Source: Chondrus crispus (taxonomy: Eukaryota; Rhodophyta; Florideophyceae; Gigartinales; Gigartinaceae). From it: a stretch of DNA of 54,831 bases. Positions within the stretch are counted from its first letter, which is position 1; every line of letters begins with the position of its first letter. Positions 30,144-40,214 of this stretch are shown here, piece after piece. The stretch is from the NCBI RefSeq assembly GCF_000350225.1, contig NW_005179208.1:19834-74664 (forward strand). The letters run 5' to 3'. Made by a program: the position numbers and the translations under genes. Below the pieces are notes generated by a model. The model worked only from the letters and a program-made list of their open reading frames with translations. It had not been told where the DNA came from and ran no database searches.

Positions 30144-31784
30144 CATAGACGCCTCCAGCAGGCCATTTATGACCGCTTTGCTCACAACGTGACATGGTGT
30201 CAACTCTCTCTGAAACACAAGCTCAGTTCCGGCATCATCAGGCGTGCATACGCTAGCTGGCTGATAAAAGCCCCCGGGTCTCAGCGGCAAAGTTTTTCCG
30301 ACATCCACATTGAGCACAGGTCTGCGGGTCGCCCATCGCTACTGTCCCTAGGTCATGAAGAGACCATCGTTGCTACAAGCAAGGACTTCGCTGACAACAA
30401 CACCCCTCTCATTCGCACATGTGTGCGTAACCTGATCAAGACCTATGTGGACCTTCTTCCGCCGGCTGAATCCAGAGGAATTAAGATGCTAGATCGCAGG
30501 CCATCAGACACGTGTATCAACAATATTCTAAAGCGCCATGGACTGCGCACATCATCGGTGCAGGTCGTGGAGGACAAACAATTGCTGGCGATAACCCCCA
30601 GCACTGTCACGGAGCACATTGCCCGTGTACAGGCAGCACTTGACAGGTACTATATCCGCGATGCAAGGTGTATTTTCAATGTAGACCAGTCTGGCTCGTC
30701 GTTCGCTCGAATGGTGGGGCGCAGTCTTAGAAAGGGTATCGGGAAGCCAGGACAGAGGCTGCAGCAAAGCAATGTGAGAACTAAAGGCCAACTGGACAGG
30801 GTCACAATCATGCCAGTCGTATCCGCCGCTGGGTCTACTTTCAAGCCAGTAATTGTCTACCCGGGCAAAAAACCGCATTATCGAAAGGTGTGCGGCCACT
30901 GGCAAGACCTTACAGCTGTACTGCCGGAATGCCATTTGTTTTATCGGGAGGTGCCAGGGGTAGACTCACCGATCATGATGCAGTGGGCGAGGAACTTTGT
31001 GGACGAAACTAGTCCTCTTCGTATAAATAACCAGAAGCTTCTCGTTATTTTGGATGGGTATGGAGCGCATATTCAGTACTACACCCTCAAACTTTTGAGA
31101 GACAATAATATATTTGTCATCGCACTACCGGCTCACAGTTCACATCTCCTCCAGCCGCTGGACGTTACAGTTTTTGGTCCCTACAAGTCATTTTTGCAGG
31201 CAGAGATTCATCGGGCGGCACGCATCAAGTCACTAATTAATGCATTTGATATTGGGACAATGATCACGAAGGCATTTGAAAAGTGCATGACCGTCAGCAA
31301 TATCCAGTCCGGTTTTCGCAAGTGTGGCATTTGGGATCCCGTTGTTTTGGGAACTGATATTGAACCTTTGAAGTATGTCTTCGACGAGCAAGAGAACAGT
31401 AGTGCGCAGAACCCAACAGTTGATGAATTGAAGCGGTCATTTTTAAACCGCAGGCGGTCCTTGCTGCGTGATGCGGACGTGGAAGAATCGGGGACAATTC
31501 GGATCCGCACTTCCACAGGAGTCCATTTAACTTCCCAGGTAGTCCTCGACGCTCTAAAAACCAGAGAGGAAAGGCGTCCAACAGTTCGGAGGCGTGCTTT
31601 TGCCCAGAGCACGGTAACCGACAACATCCGTGAGTCAGCTGCAGATCGACGACGCTATTCGGAGCTCGCTGATGTGCGTCATGAGCGGCGCAAGCGTCTG
31701 CGATTGAGTAGGGATGCACATCGCCTCCGCCAAAAGCATGCAGTGTGCAAGAGGAGGGTTGAAGATGCGACTGGGGCAGTTTGA
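30144..31784 (+). pseudogene. Pogo/Tigger-type (Tc1/mariner) transposase, 5'-truncated
   Basis: One open frame whose homology begins at about 30144 with LQQAIYDRFAHN, part of the N-terminal helix-turn-helix; no suitable ATG precedes it, and upstream sequence is the piggyBac repeat. The DDE_1 catalytic core is intact. Counting from 30189, D166 is in FNVDQSG, D289 in LVILDGYGAHI and D325 in HSSHLLQPLDVTVFGPYK, followed by GFRKCGIWDP. A basic C-terminal tail ends at TGA 31782-31784. The first GTG in frame is 30189. With no start codon it is probably inactive, although the catalytic part has no stops. Confidence 0.8.
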
Positions 31785-31982
31785 GCATTTCCAAACAATC
31801 GAATAAAATCCAAAAAAGTAGGTTCGACTGGGCCTGCGCCGTGTCGGATTGAAGCAATGTTGTTTTTTGAACTGTTGGAGGAGGTCGAGTGTTTGGGCCA
31901 CTGCTCCGCCACGCCAAGCCGGGTTTTGGTCTGGCCACGTCAGTCCCTTCATAACTGAATAGTGATTCATGAGAGCCAATAA
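31785..31982. other. Pogo 3' flank and copia-2 target duplication
   Basis: Short non-coding flank ending in the target duplication AATAA (31978-31982). No pogo terminal repeat was identified. Confidence 0.5.
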
Positions 31983-32231
31983 TGTCACAACTTTTATCAG
32001 TGTCTATCACTATCGTAATCCTTAACGATGTGCCACCTGTCCCTAGTGTGTGGCACTAGCTCACGTAGACAATTCAACTACCTACAACTTTAGGATCCTC
32101 CTAAAGGATCCTCATTACCTAAACGGGCAAACGCCTAATTAAGCCTGATAGAGGCGCATTTGTAGGTAGCACCCCACTAAAAAGGGGGGTGAGTACCCTT
32201 TCAGTCCACTCGACTTGGCGTCGAGTGGGAG

Positions 32232-32237
32232 TATAAA
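32232..32237 (+). promoter_or_regulatory. LTR TATA box
   Basis: TATAAA in both LTRs (second copy at 38715-38720), three bases after a hairpin that may be a palindromic factor-binding site. It predicts transcription starting near 32260. Confidence 0.6.
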
Positions 32238-32243
32238 GGTTGA

Positions 32244-32270
32244 GGACGAAGACGGTGAACGTCTTCGTCC
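32244..32270 (+). other. Conserved LTR stem-loop near predicted transcript start
   Basis: GGACGAAGACG pairs perfectly with CGTCTTCGTCC around loop GTGAA. It is unchanged in the 3' LTR (38727-38753), although the LTRs differ by about 3 percent and the upstream hairpin there is broken. Its place just after the TATA box puts it at or near the RNA 5' end. Confidence 0.65.
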
Positions 32271-32601
32271 CGACACAAAAACTTACCCCAACAAACCCAA
32301 CCGCACCACCCGCAGCAAACAAAAAGGCCTGTCCTCCTGCCTTGCACCTCGCGCCACAAAGGCCTGTGCCCCCCTTCGCGCACAGAGACCCAGTGGCCCG
32401 TGCCCCCTCGTGGACACGTTTCAGATCACCCGCCTGCTCCCGGGGCAAATTCCGACACTTATAAGTTAATGGACAAAGCCCCCTGGAAATTTCAAGAAAA
32501 TTTTTGGTTCCTTACACACTACCAATTTATTACTGTCTAATAATTGCTAGTGTGTAATACCACGCACGTGCACACGTGTGACCAATTTATTGGTAATTTT
32601 T

Positions 32602-33228
32602 ATGGCACGGCTCAAACGAGCGGCCAAAGATCCAGCTGTACTACGAGAAGCTGCTGCCAAGAGGCGACGCATTGCTGTTGCCGCCGCCGATCTAGATTCC
32701 GCCACCGCCGCCGCCGATCGGGACTCCCGCCCAACGACACCTGTCACCTCTGCATTCGCCACTGACTCAGACTACACTGAATTTCAGGCGCCGCCCCTTG
32801 TGGAGATAGAGGCAGACGGCCACCGATTGGACGAAACAACCGCCGCCCATTCCGCCTCCTCTGCCTCGTCGACCATCGATTTAGTCGACGAGGACGAACC
32901 GTCGCCGCTATCCGAGTTCCGCGCACGCCACATCACGCGTGTAGCAGAACAGCGCGCACGTCCCCGACGCAACCCCCCTCCCCGAAATAGAACGGTGTAC
33001 ACTTGTCGCCCGTGCGCGCGTTCTTTCACCTCGCACCGACAACTCTCCTTTCACGAGGCGAGTGGCCGACACGCGCGCGCACAAATCCGCCTCCAGGATC
33101 TCGCGGCGCGTCTACACTGTCAGCTCTGTGATCTCCCGTTTGCCGATAGACACAATTTCGAATCACACAATCGCTCCCGGATCCACTTTAGGAACGCCCA
33201 CAGTCAGCGAGAGGCCCGCCTCAATTAA
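32602..33228 (+). CDS. Accessory dual U1-type zinc-finger protein of copia-2
   Basis: An intact 208-residue frame from ATG 32602, located after the 5' LTR and before gag. It has a basic N-terminus with KRRR (20-23), an IDLVDEDE stretch (92-99) resembling a SUMO-interacting motif, and two zinc fingers. Finger 1 is C135/C138/H151/H157 and finger 2 is C173/C176/H189/H195. Both have the C-x2-C-x12-H-x5-H spacing of U1/matrin-type fingers that bind RNA or DNA. Copia elements normally start directly with gag, so this is an added gene. It is intact while gag-pol beside it is broken. Possible roles are RNA binding, nuclear import or silencing suppression, all inferred. Confidence 0.75.
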   Translation: MARLKRAAKDPAVLREAAAKRRRIAVAAADLDSATAAADRDSRPTTPVTSAFATDSDYTEFQAPPLVEIEADGHRLDETTAAHSASSASSTIDLVDEDEPSPLSEFRARHITRVAEQRARPRRNPPPRNRTVYTCRPCARSFTSHRQLSFHEASGRHARAQIRLQDLAARLHCQLCDLPFADRHNFESHNRSRIHFRNAHSQREARLN

Positions 33229-33261
33229 AATTTAAATTTCACGCGCGCAAATTTAAATTTT
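33227..33261. repeat. AT-rich inverted repeat after the zinc-finger ORF
   Basis: AAAATTTAAATTT (33227-33239) and its complement (33249-33261) surround CACGCGCGC. It begins at the stop codon of the zinc-finger ORF and could act as a terminator-like or processing hairpin. Confidence 0.65.
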
Positions 33262-33483
33262 GACTAAATCTCAACGTCAGGAATTAAATTCCTAAAAACT
33301 TTGAAAAAGACACTTGTCGACATCGATTTGAAGAGTACACAACACAAACCACACGGGAACACAACCTACACGTTTGAGCACAGGTACAGGTGTACCACCA
33401 ATACACGTGTGCTGTACTGTACTTCTTCAAGTTAATTTTTGCCCTGTATACGCGTGTATAGCTATATACACTTGTCAAGCGTA

Positions 33484-33587
33484 GGACACGTATCTAGGAA
33501 CACATAACTGGACACGTATCTAAGGATACACAGTTGGACACGTATCCGAGGTGACATATTTGGACACGTAACCTCGTTTTTTATATA
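33484..33587 (+). repeat. Four 26-bp tandem repeats in the copia-2 leader
   Basis: Units start at 33484, 33510, 33536 and 33562, each with GGACACGTA followed by a variable half. The exact 26-bp period with drift in the second half suggests repeated protein-binding sites, possibly an internal promoter or insulator ahead of gag. Confidence 0.8.
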
Positions 33588-33708
33588 CATCTCTGTATAC
33601 ATCGCACCACGTTGTATCACACCACTATTTCACCCAACAGATCTGTTTATTCTTCCATATTACTACCTTCAGTATATTGGGAAATTAGCGTTACCCATTT
33701 ACGCTACT

Positions 33709-36700
33709 ATGGTAACGTTAGAAGTAATAAGGGCAACCCTTGACGGCTACCGCCCGTCTTCCTCGACGCAAGCCGACATCAAAGACGCTTTGGCGACTGT
33801 CATTTCCCAAGACCCTCAACTTTCAAATGAAGAATGCGTCAACACCCTCCGTGACGACCTCCCGCCCGAAGTGTTATACTCAAGCGAGTTACTGAAAGGA
33901 CCCACCACGCTATTCCGCATTCTCAGGGATTACCTCACGGTTAAGGGATTACAATATACCCCTCACCCTCGAAGTAACCGCATTGCGTATGGCCTGGTCG
34001 ACATGTTCTTCACCCATGTGCCCGACCGAATTATTGCCAACGCGATCCTGTCTGCATGTCTTTCCTCTTCGACATCACCGTCGGTCAACCAGAGAAACCA
34101 GACCAGCCAACCCACCTCTCATCTTAGCATGGACTCAAAGATAGCGCATAACATTGCTTCTCGATTCAAAAGAGAGGAACGCTATTCGGGAAAAGTAGGT
34201 GAAGATATCAACGAGGTAATCGATAACGTTTGTGACGCCGCTGATGATTATAACCTCGACGAAGAGCAGAAGCTGCGATACTTTCACAATGTGTTTGATG
34301 GCGAAGCTAAAAGATTCTATCGCACCTCCATTGCTGGTACCCAAGCATCCTTCGACTCAGCGGTTCAACGGATGCCTCAAGAGTTCAACAGCATTACGCG
34401 GCAGAACAGAGTTCGAAAAATATTGCAGAATCTTCGCCTGTCACAGATTCTCAAGACAAAAAACTGCTCTGTCAGCGAAGCACTAGAAGAACTTCGCGAA
34501 ACCATCACTCGGTACACACCACAAGGGCCCCAAACGCATCGATCAGATCCCAATAAGACAGAGTACCTTCACGAAGCCGTGATAGGAACAGAATGGGCCA
34601 AGCCTGTTCTGACTCAAAGCCTTGCTTCCACGCCGCCTTGGACTTTTCAGCAGATGTATACTGCACTTGATGCAGCTTGGCTCCAAGAGCAGAAACAGAA
34701 CGAAAGCCGTAAGCGTGACCCCCCAGAATGCCGTCAATGATGCCAACCCTCCCCGGCATACATTTCCAAAGACAAAATACATACGGTACACCCCGTCGAC
34801 CTGGATCCTCCTCGTCAAATCCTCGTGGCAACTTCTCTGGACCGTCCAAACGTTTTAAGGATTCCCTAAACGGAAAGGACCGTTTCGGGAACGTACGATG
34901 CTGCCACAACTGTGGTAGTAAGTATCACTTCATCCGAGGATGCCCTAAACCCGCCTCTGTCATACGCAATGTACGACGCATGATCAAAGCGCGCCCTAAC
35001 CACGTCAAGGACATACTGTATGAACTTAGTAATCAAGTGGAAGACATCATGCACCGTAATGACACTTGTTTCGAAGACTTCGAAGAACCAAAGGCCCCAA
35101 ACAGTTCTGAGTCACAACACTCAGATGGCTCTGACAGCGTGACTGACAGTGACACCGACGAGACAGAAGAAGCTGTAAACAACCACGTGAAAAACGAATC
35201 CCTTTACGGCTACAAGACCAATTCTCATCGGACTATAGATCCATCGGATTTTTAGCGAGCGACAGTTCCCATCTCCAAGATAATACACCTCAAACTGTAT
35301 ATTTTGAAACTGTCCGCGCTAAAAAGAGATGCAAGTTTAAGCATGAACGTCGTTCTGCGATAAGTCGCCTTATTCGTTTTCCACGCCACAGAGAAAGAAG
35401 ACCACGTCACCACGAATTCGTTGTCTACAACCAGAGCCACATTGCTTCAACTCAAAGGATTCCTTGGCAAGGAGCATGTCTTGACACTGGTGCACAACGC
35501 ACAGTAATCGGCTTAAGACAGGCTAAGGCATACTGTCGATACACTGGCACAAAGTTTAGACTCGTTTCCTACAACAACCGCTATCGCTTTGGCAACGACC
35601 GTCAACTCTCGTTAGGCTCTTTGACCATTACGATAACACTTTCGGACGCTCACGCTACCATGGAACAAGTAGATGTAGTTAACTCAGACGTACCACAACT
35701 AATAGGCTTACATCTACTAGAGAAGTACGGAATATTCGTCAACACTATCACGAATTACCTTCATTGTCCTCAACTGCAACTACGAACTCCTCTGCTTCGC
35801 AAGAACGGCCATGTCTATCTCGAATGGCCAAAACGTGAGCACATATTCTTTTCTTCTCCAGAACTCTTGCGCCTTCATAGAGGATTCTCCCATCCTGCCA
35901 CGGATAAACTCTACAACCTGCTCCGCATGGCTCGACCTTACGAAACGAACCAGGAAACCAAACAGGTCCTGGACCAGATTAAACAAGCGTGTGACACTTG
36001 TCAGCGCTTGTGAACAACCCCCATTCGTTTCAAGGCCTCCCTTCCAACGGAGGATTCCGTTAAGTTTGGGGAAGAACTATCTATGGACCTCATGTTCCTA
36101 GACGGAAAGGCCTTACTCCACATCGTCGACACGGCCACTCGTTTTTCAGCTGCTGCCTTCCTCGATGAAGACTTCGACCAAAGTGTTGAAGGTATTTGGT
36201 TAGCCTTCATTCAAATATGGTGTACCATGTACACCGGTTACTCAAACCGTCTCCGCGTTGATCAAGGATCATCCTTTACTTCTGATCGCTGGCGCCAACT
36301 CACTGACCATACGCCGGTATGCATTCAGCTCAGAATTTCCAGAGTCAAAGCTCACAGCTCCCTTGGAATCGGAGAGCGACTCCACAACCTCTGAGAAGAA
36401 TTTACAGAAAAGTGCGAGCTGACTACCCCCAAGCACACAGTAAAATTCTTCTCAGCATAGCGATAAAAGCTATGAACGGCACGATCGGAGAAAAAGGGCT
36501 TGTACCCTCATTTCTCGCCTTCGGGATAACTCCTCGTTTTCCCATCATCAGCACTGAGCTTCCAACACAAGAAGAACGAATGAGACTGCTGACGTCTGCT
36601 CAGATGGAAATGAATGCAATCATAGCCGAAAGAAGAATACAAGCAGCATTAACAAGACAGATACCTCCAGCAGCCGATAGGACATATCAACTAGGAGACG

Positions 36701-38429
36701 AAGTACTAGTCTTTAGTGAACAGGATAAGAACTGGTTAGGACCATTTATAGTTATGCATGTTCAAGGAAGAATGATAACTATTCAGAACAGGGAAGGAAC
36801 ATACAGGCAAATGTTCAACGCCTTCCAACTCAAACCATATTACCGAGATCACAGTCCCATCAAACAAGAATATTCCGTTCTCCCCTTGCTCCAAAGACTC
36901 CCTTCTCTTCCTTTATCACTGAAGAAATCAAACCTAGTGACCCTAGAGCACGCCAGTTCTCTGCAGCTAAAAAGAAGGAGATAGAAGGACTCATCAAGAA
37001 GGAGACCTGGAAAATTGTTACTAAGGATGAAGTACCACGTAATGCTAACATTATGGGAGGCCGCTTCGCCCTAACAATCAAGGACTCCAGTACGAACAAA
37101 GAAGTCTACAAGGCTCGCTATGTTGTTCAAGGTTACGCTGACAAACTGAAATGTTCTTTAGTTCACGATAATCCTACGGCCGGACAGTTTTCAGTCAAAA
37201 TATTAATAGGGTTAGCAGCAGTATTTAACTTCCAGCTATTCTCAACTGACGTTACGCAGGCTTATCTTCAAAGTGCAGAAAAGCTAATGAGAGATGTGTA
37301 CATTAAGCCGTCAGCAGAATTTGAACTTGGCCCCAATCGACTGCTTAAGCTTTTAAAACCACTATATGGCCTCGCAGATAGTGGAGATTACTGGGGAAGG
37401 ACCTTAAGAGACCACATCTTGAAAGACGTTGGAATGAGTGCAAGTACCACATATGGTGCACTCTTTTTCAAGAAGGTTGCGAATCAGCTCGCCGGTCTGT
37501 GTGCTACGCATGTCGACGACTGTCTACATGCCGGAGACGCAAAGTATTTGAAACTAAGTCAAAGTATTGAGAAAAGGTTTCAGTGTAGATATAGAGAATT
37601 TGACAGGATACAGTTTAGCGGTGTCAATATTGAGACAACCAGCAACGGATTCTGTATCCATCAAGAACGATACATCAAGACTATTGATTCTCTACCTAAG
37701 GATGTCACCTTTGTGCAGTATAGCTCTCTTCGAGCGAAGCTAATGTGGCTCCTCCAAACCAGACCTGATATAGCATGTGCTGTCGCTCAATCAACGCAAG
37801 TCACCGAAACAAGGTTCAACTCAGATCCGTCAACCCACAGAAAGCTTCTCAACTCCGTTGTTCGTCATATTATAAAAACCTCCGAACAGAGACTTCTCTA
37901 TCCAAAGTTAGACAAAGGCTCTCTCTGACTGCAAACGTATTCGGATGCTGCCTATAGCAACAACTATGACGGAACGTCCCAACTTGGGTACATCGTGTTC
38001 CTGGCTGACAAGGAAAACAAGTGCCAGCCGTTGTATTGGTCATCACACAAGTCCAAAAGAGTTTCTAGATCAGTCCTTGGAAGCGAGACTATGGCATTCG
38101 CCGACGCCTTCGACATGACTTTCGCCATCAAAAAAGACATGGAGATAATGACCAACCAACCAATTCCTATTTCGATGCTCACAGACAGCTTATCGCTCTT
38201 CGACGTGATAACCAAGTCAACAATTACCACAGAAAAACGATTAATGATCAATATCAAGGTGGTTAAAGATTCATATCAACGGAACGAACTACGGAATATT
38301 GGTTTCATCTGCTCCGAGAACAACCCTGCTGATGCCCTCACAAAGGTTAAGCGATGCACTGTTCTAGATCGAATACTGACTGATTCAACACTACGTCACC
38401 GTATCGAACAGTGGATCGACAAGTCGTGA
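33709..38429 (+). pseudogene. Copia-2 Gag-Pol, disabled
   Basis: Gag starts at ATG 33709; the zinc knuckle CHNCGSKYHFIRGC lies near 34904-34945. Protease shows CLDTGAQRTVIG (near 35478), pre-integrase HRGFSHP and CDTCQ, integrase SMDLMFLDGK and RLRVDQGSSFTSD, RT STDVTQAYLQ, LYGLADSGDYW and THVDDCLHAG, and RNase H TYSDAAYSNNYDG. The coding frame moves by one base in the same direction at about 34730, 35250, 36385 and 36950. In-frame TGA codons lie at 36011-36013 and 37926-37928. The last stop is at 38427-38429. The consistent direction of shift suggests successive one-base deletions. Confidence 0.9.
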
Positions 38430-38457
38430 CGCACCCGAAGGTGCCCACTTTATTCTT

Positions 38458-38465
38458 AAGAGGAG
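38458..38465 (+). other. Copia-2 polypurine tract
   Basis: AAGAGGAG directly precedes the 3' LTR, the expected position of the plus-strand primer. Confidence 0.65.
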
Positions 38466-38940
38466 TGTCACAACTTTTATCAGTGTCTATCACTATCGTA
38501 ATCCTTAACGTTGTGCCACCTGTCCCTAGTGGGTGGCACTACCTCACGTAGACAATTCAACTACCTACAACTTGAGGATCCTCCTAAAGGATCCTCATTA
38601 CCTAAACGGGCAAACGCCTAATTAAGCCTGATAGAGGCGCATTTGTAGGTAGCACCCCACTAAAAAGGGGGGTGAGTACACTTTTAGTCCACTGCACTTG
38701 GCGTCGAGTGGGAGTATAAAGGTTGAGGACGAAGACGGTGAACGTCTTCGTCCCGACACAAAAACTTACCCCAACAAACCCAACCGCACCATCCGCAGCA
38801 AACAAAAAGGCCCGTCCTCCTGCCTTGCACCTCGCGCCACAAAGGCCTGTGCCCCCCTTCGCGCACAGAGACCCAGTGGCCCGCGCCTCCCCGTGGACAC
38901 GTTTCAGATCACCCGCCCGCTCCCCGGGCAAATTCCGACA
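38466..38940 (+). repeat. Copia-2 3' LTR
   Basis: 475 bp, same ends as the 5' LTR and no length change, about 15 substitutions. The hairpin upstream of the TATA box is broken here by a CG/GC change, while the downstream stem-loop is intact. Confidence 0.93.
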
Positions 38941-38945
38941 AATAA

Positions 38946-39393
38946 CGGGCTCAAATGGTTGGGTAGATTCAAAGATATGGTCACTGAAACTCCGGACTGC
39001 GTTAATTTGGCTGGTAGTTGTCGAATCACGACTGCAACTGTTATGGTGACGTGGATCGACACTATGCTGTTCCGATTGGAAACACCTCAATACTGTAACA
39101 GGGATGCAGCATATCGCCATTACTTACAAGTTTTAAACATCTGCGGTTTATTTTGACATTTGATTTGGAAGGGTTTGATTTTTCCCGCAGACTCTGGCGA
39201 AAAGAGCAAGACTCTCACAAATCGTCACACAAATCGTCTCACTTTGTGTGACGCCCTAAATCGTCACAAACCGGAGCACAGGGCTAATACTATCTGGCTT
39301 GACATTTTCGATAACAGGGAACGGTGGATCCTTCAAGCCCTGACTTGGCTGTCTCTTGACGTGAAGTTTGTCGTGCATAGGGACGGACACGCC
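38946..39393. other. Spacer between copia-2 and CGI121
   Basis: No gene recognised. It contains three AATCGTCACA/AATCGTCTCA-like copies at about 39220-39268. It must include the CGI121 promoter. Confidence 0.45.
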
Positions 39394-40152
39394 ATGCACT
39401 ACCGGCTGGAACCAGATGCCGACACCGTCGAGCTGCTGCTTTTCCGCCGGGTGTGCAACGCCAAGGCGGTCCGCGTCCGCATGCTCGCCGGCGAGTTCCC
39501 TGCCGCTTTCGTGAAGGCTGCATTGGTACGTACTGGACGCCCGCACTGCAGGTAGTCTCACGAGCATCGTACACGCGGACGATATTGTGCCAACAGACGG
39601 TGCAGTAGCTGACCGGCAATGTGGAGTTTCCACCGTAGTAGGTTGCTGATGTATTTCAAGCCCTCGTCGCAGTATCGACCGCGATGCACAACCGTACGTC
39701 ATCGCATTTTATCGACTCGTTCGCAAAAAATGACAAATCTCGTCAGTGTCACAACTTTATTTATTTTGCAAGATCACTAACAGCCACTTTCCTGTGATGG
39801 CGATACGTCGCACGCAGAGACACAGGGGAGCATGTCGACGCGTAACTTGTTCACAGAGATTGTGTACAACTTATCGAGCACGCGGAACATGAGCAAGGCG
39901 CTTTCTCGCTTGGGCATATCCGATGAGACCGCAGATATGCTTGTCCTCGTTCCAAACGCTACGGGGAAACAGATTGCCGATATTCGCGCAGCGGTTGAGG
40001 GCGAAGAAGTGTTGGATGTTTCCGAGGGGGTTAAAGAGACGGCGGATATGCCCCAAGTCCGAAAGTTTTACGGGGTGACGGAGGCGGAAGAGCGGAGCGG
40101 TCCCATCGTAGACGCGATTGTCACAAGAATGGCATGTCGAGACGTGCGGTAA
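39394..40152 (+). CDS. CGI121: KEOPS/EKC complex subunit CGI121 (TPRKB homologue), two exons
   Basis: Exon 1 is 39394-39525, intron 39526-39783 (GTACGT to CTAACAG, 258 bp, phase 0) and exon 2 39784-40152, giving 166 residues against about 175 in the family. KEOPS makes the t6A modification of ANN-decoding tRNAs in cytosol and nucleus; CGI121 binds the Bud32 kinase and the tRNA CCA end. Exon 1 has the family start (VELLLFRRVCNAKAVR, then MLAGEF). Exon 2 has STRNLFTEIVYNLSSTRNM, ALSRLGISDE and a VTRMACRDV end. The splice sites were chosen because both are phase 0 and keep family spacing; the loop around the junction is about six residues shorter than usual, so a slightly different splice is possible. 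It converges with the DUF2009 gene 62 bp away. Confidence 0.75.
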
Positions 40153-40214
40153 GAGTTGTTGTCATGACACTTTGCATGGCAGTTGTTTAGTGGTTTAGTC
40201 AACACATGCACACA

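Larger units (their letters stand above)
31983..32457 (+). repeat. Copia-2 5' LTR
   Basis: 475 bp, TGTCACAAC to CCGACA. It holds two AGGATCC repeats 13 bp apart (about 32092-32111), a perfect CCACTCGAC/GTCGAGTGG hairpin (32206-32228), a TATA box (32232-32237) and the stem-loop at 32244-32270. Confidence 0.93.
31983..38940 (+). mobile_element. Second Ty1/copia retrotransposon with an accessory zinc-finger ORF
   Basis: Two 475-bp LTRs (31983-32457, 38466-38940) with canonical TG to CA ends and a 5-bp duplication AATAA at 31978-31982 and 38941-38945. The LTRs differ at about 15 sites (roughly 3 percent), so it is older than the copia dimer. Order is LTR, zinc-finger ORF, four 26-bp repeats, gag, protease, integrase, reverse transcriptase, RNase H, LTR. 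The RT and RNase H sequence (THVDDCLHAG, RSVLGSE-x-x-AFADAFD) is far from that of the dimer and may belong to a GalEa/PyRE-like red-algal lineage; that placement is a guess. Confidence 0.95.

Noticed and set aside
32119..32448. Open frames on both strands inside the copia-2 LTRs, repeated at 38602-39120
   Set aside because: They lie in LTR regulatory sequence, use non-ATG starts and show no protein similarity.
33484..33587. CRISPR-like array
   Set aside because: Four 26-bp units without separate spacers in a eukaryotic retrotransposon leader; these are tandem repeats.
34728..34740. Programmed -1 frameshift between gag and pol in copia-2
   Set aside because: Further shifts of the same size occur at several later points together with stops, so decay is simpler.
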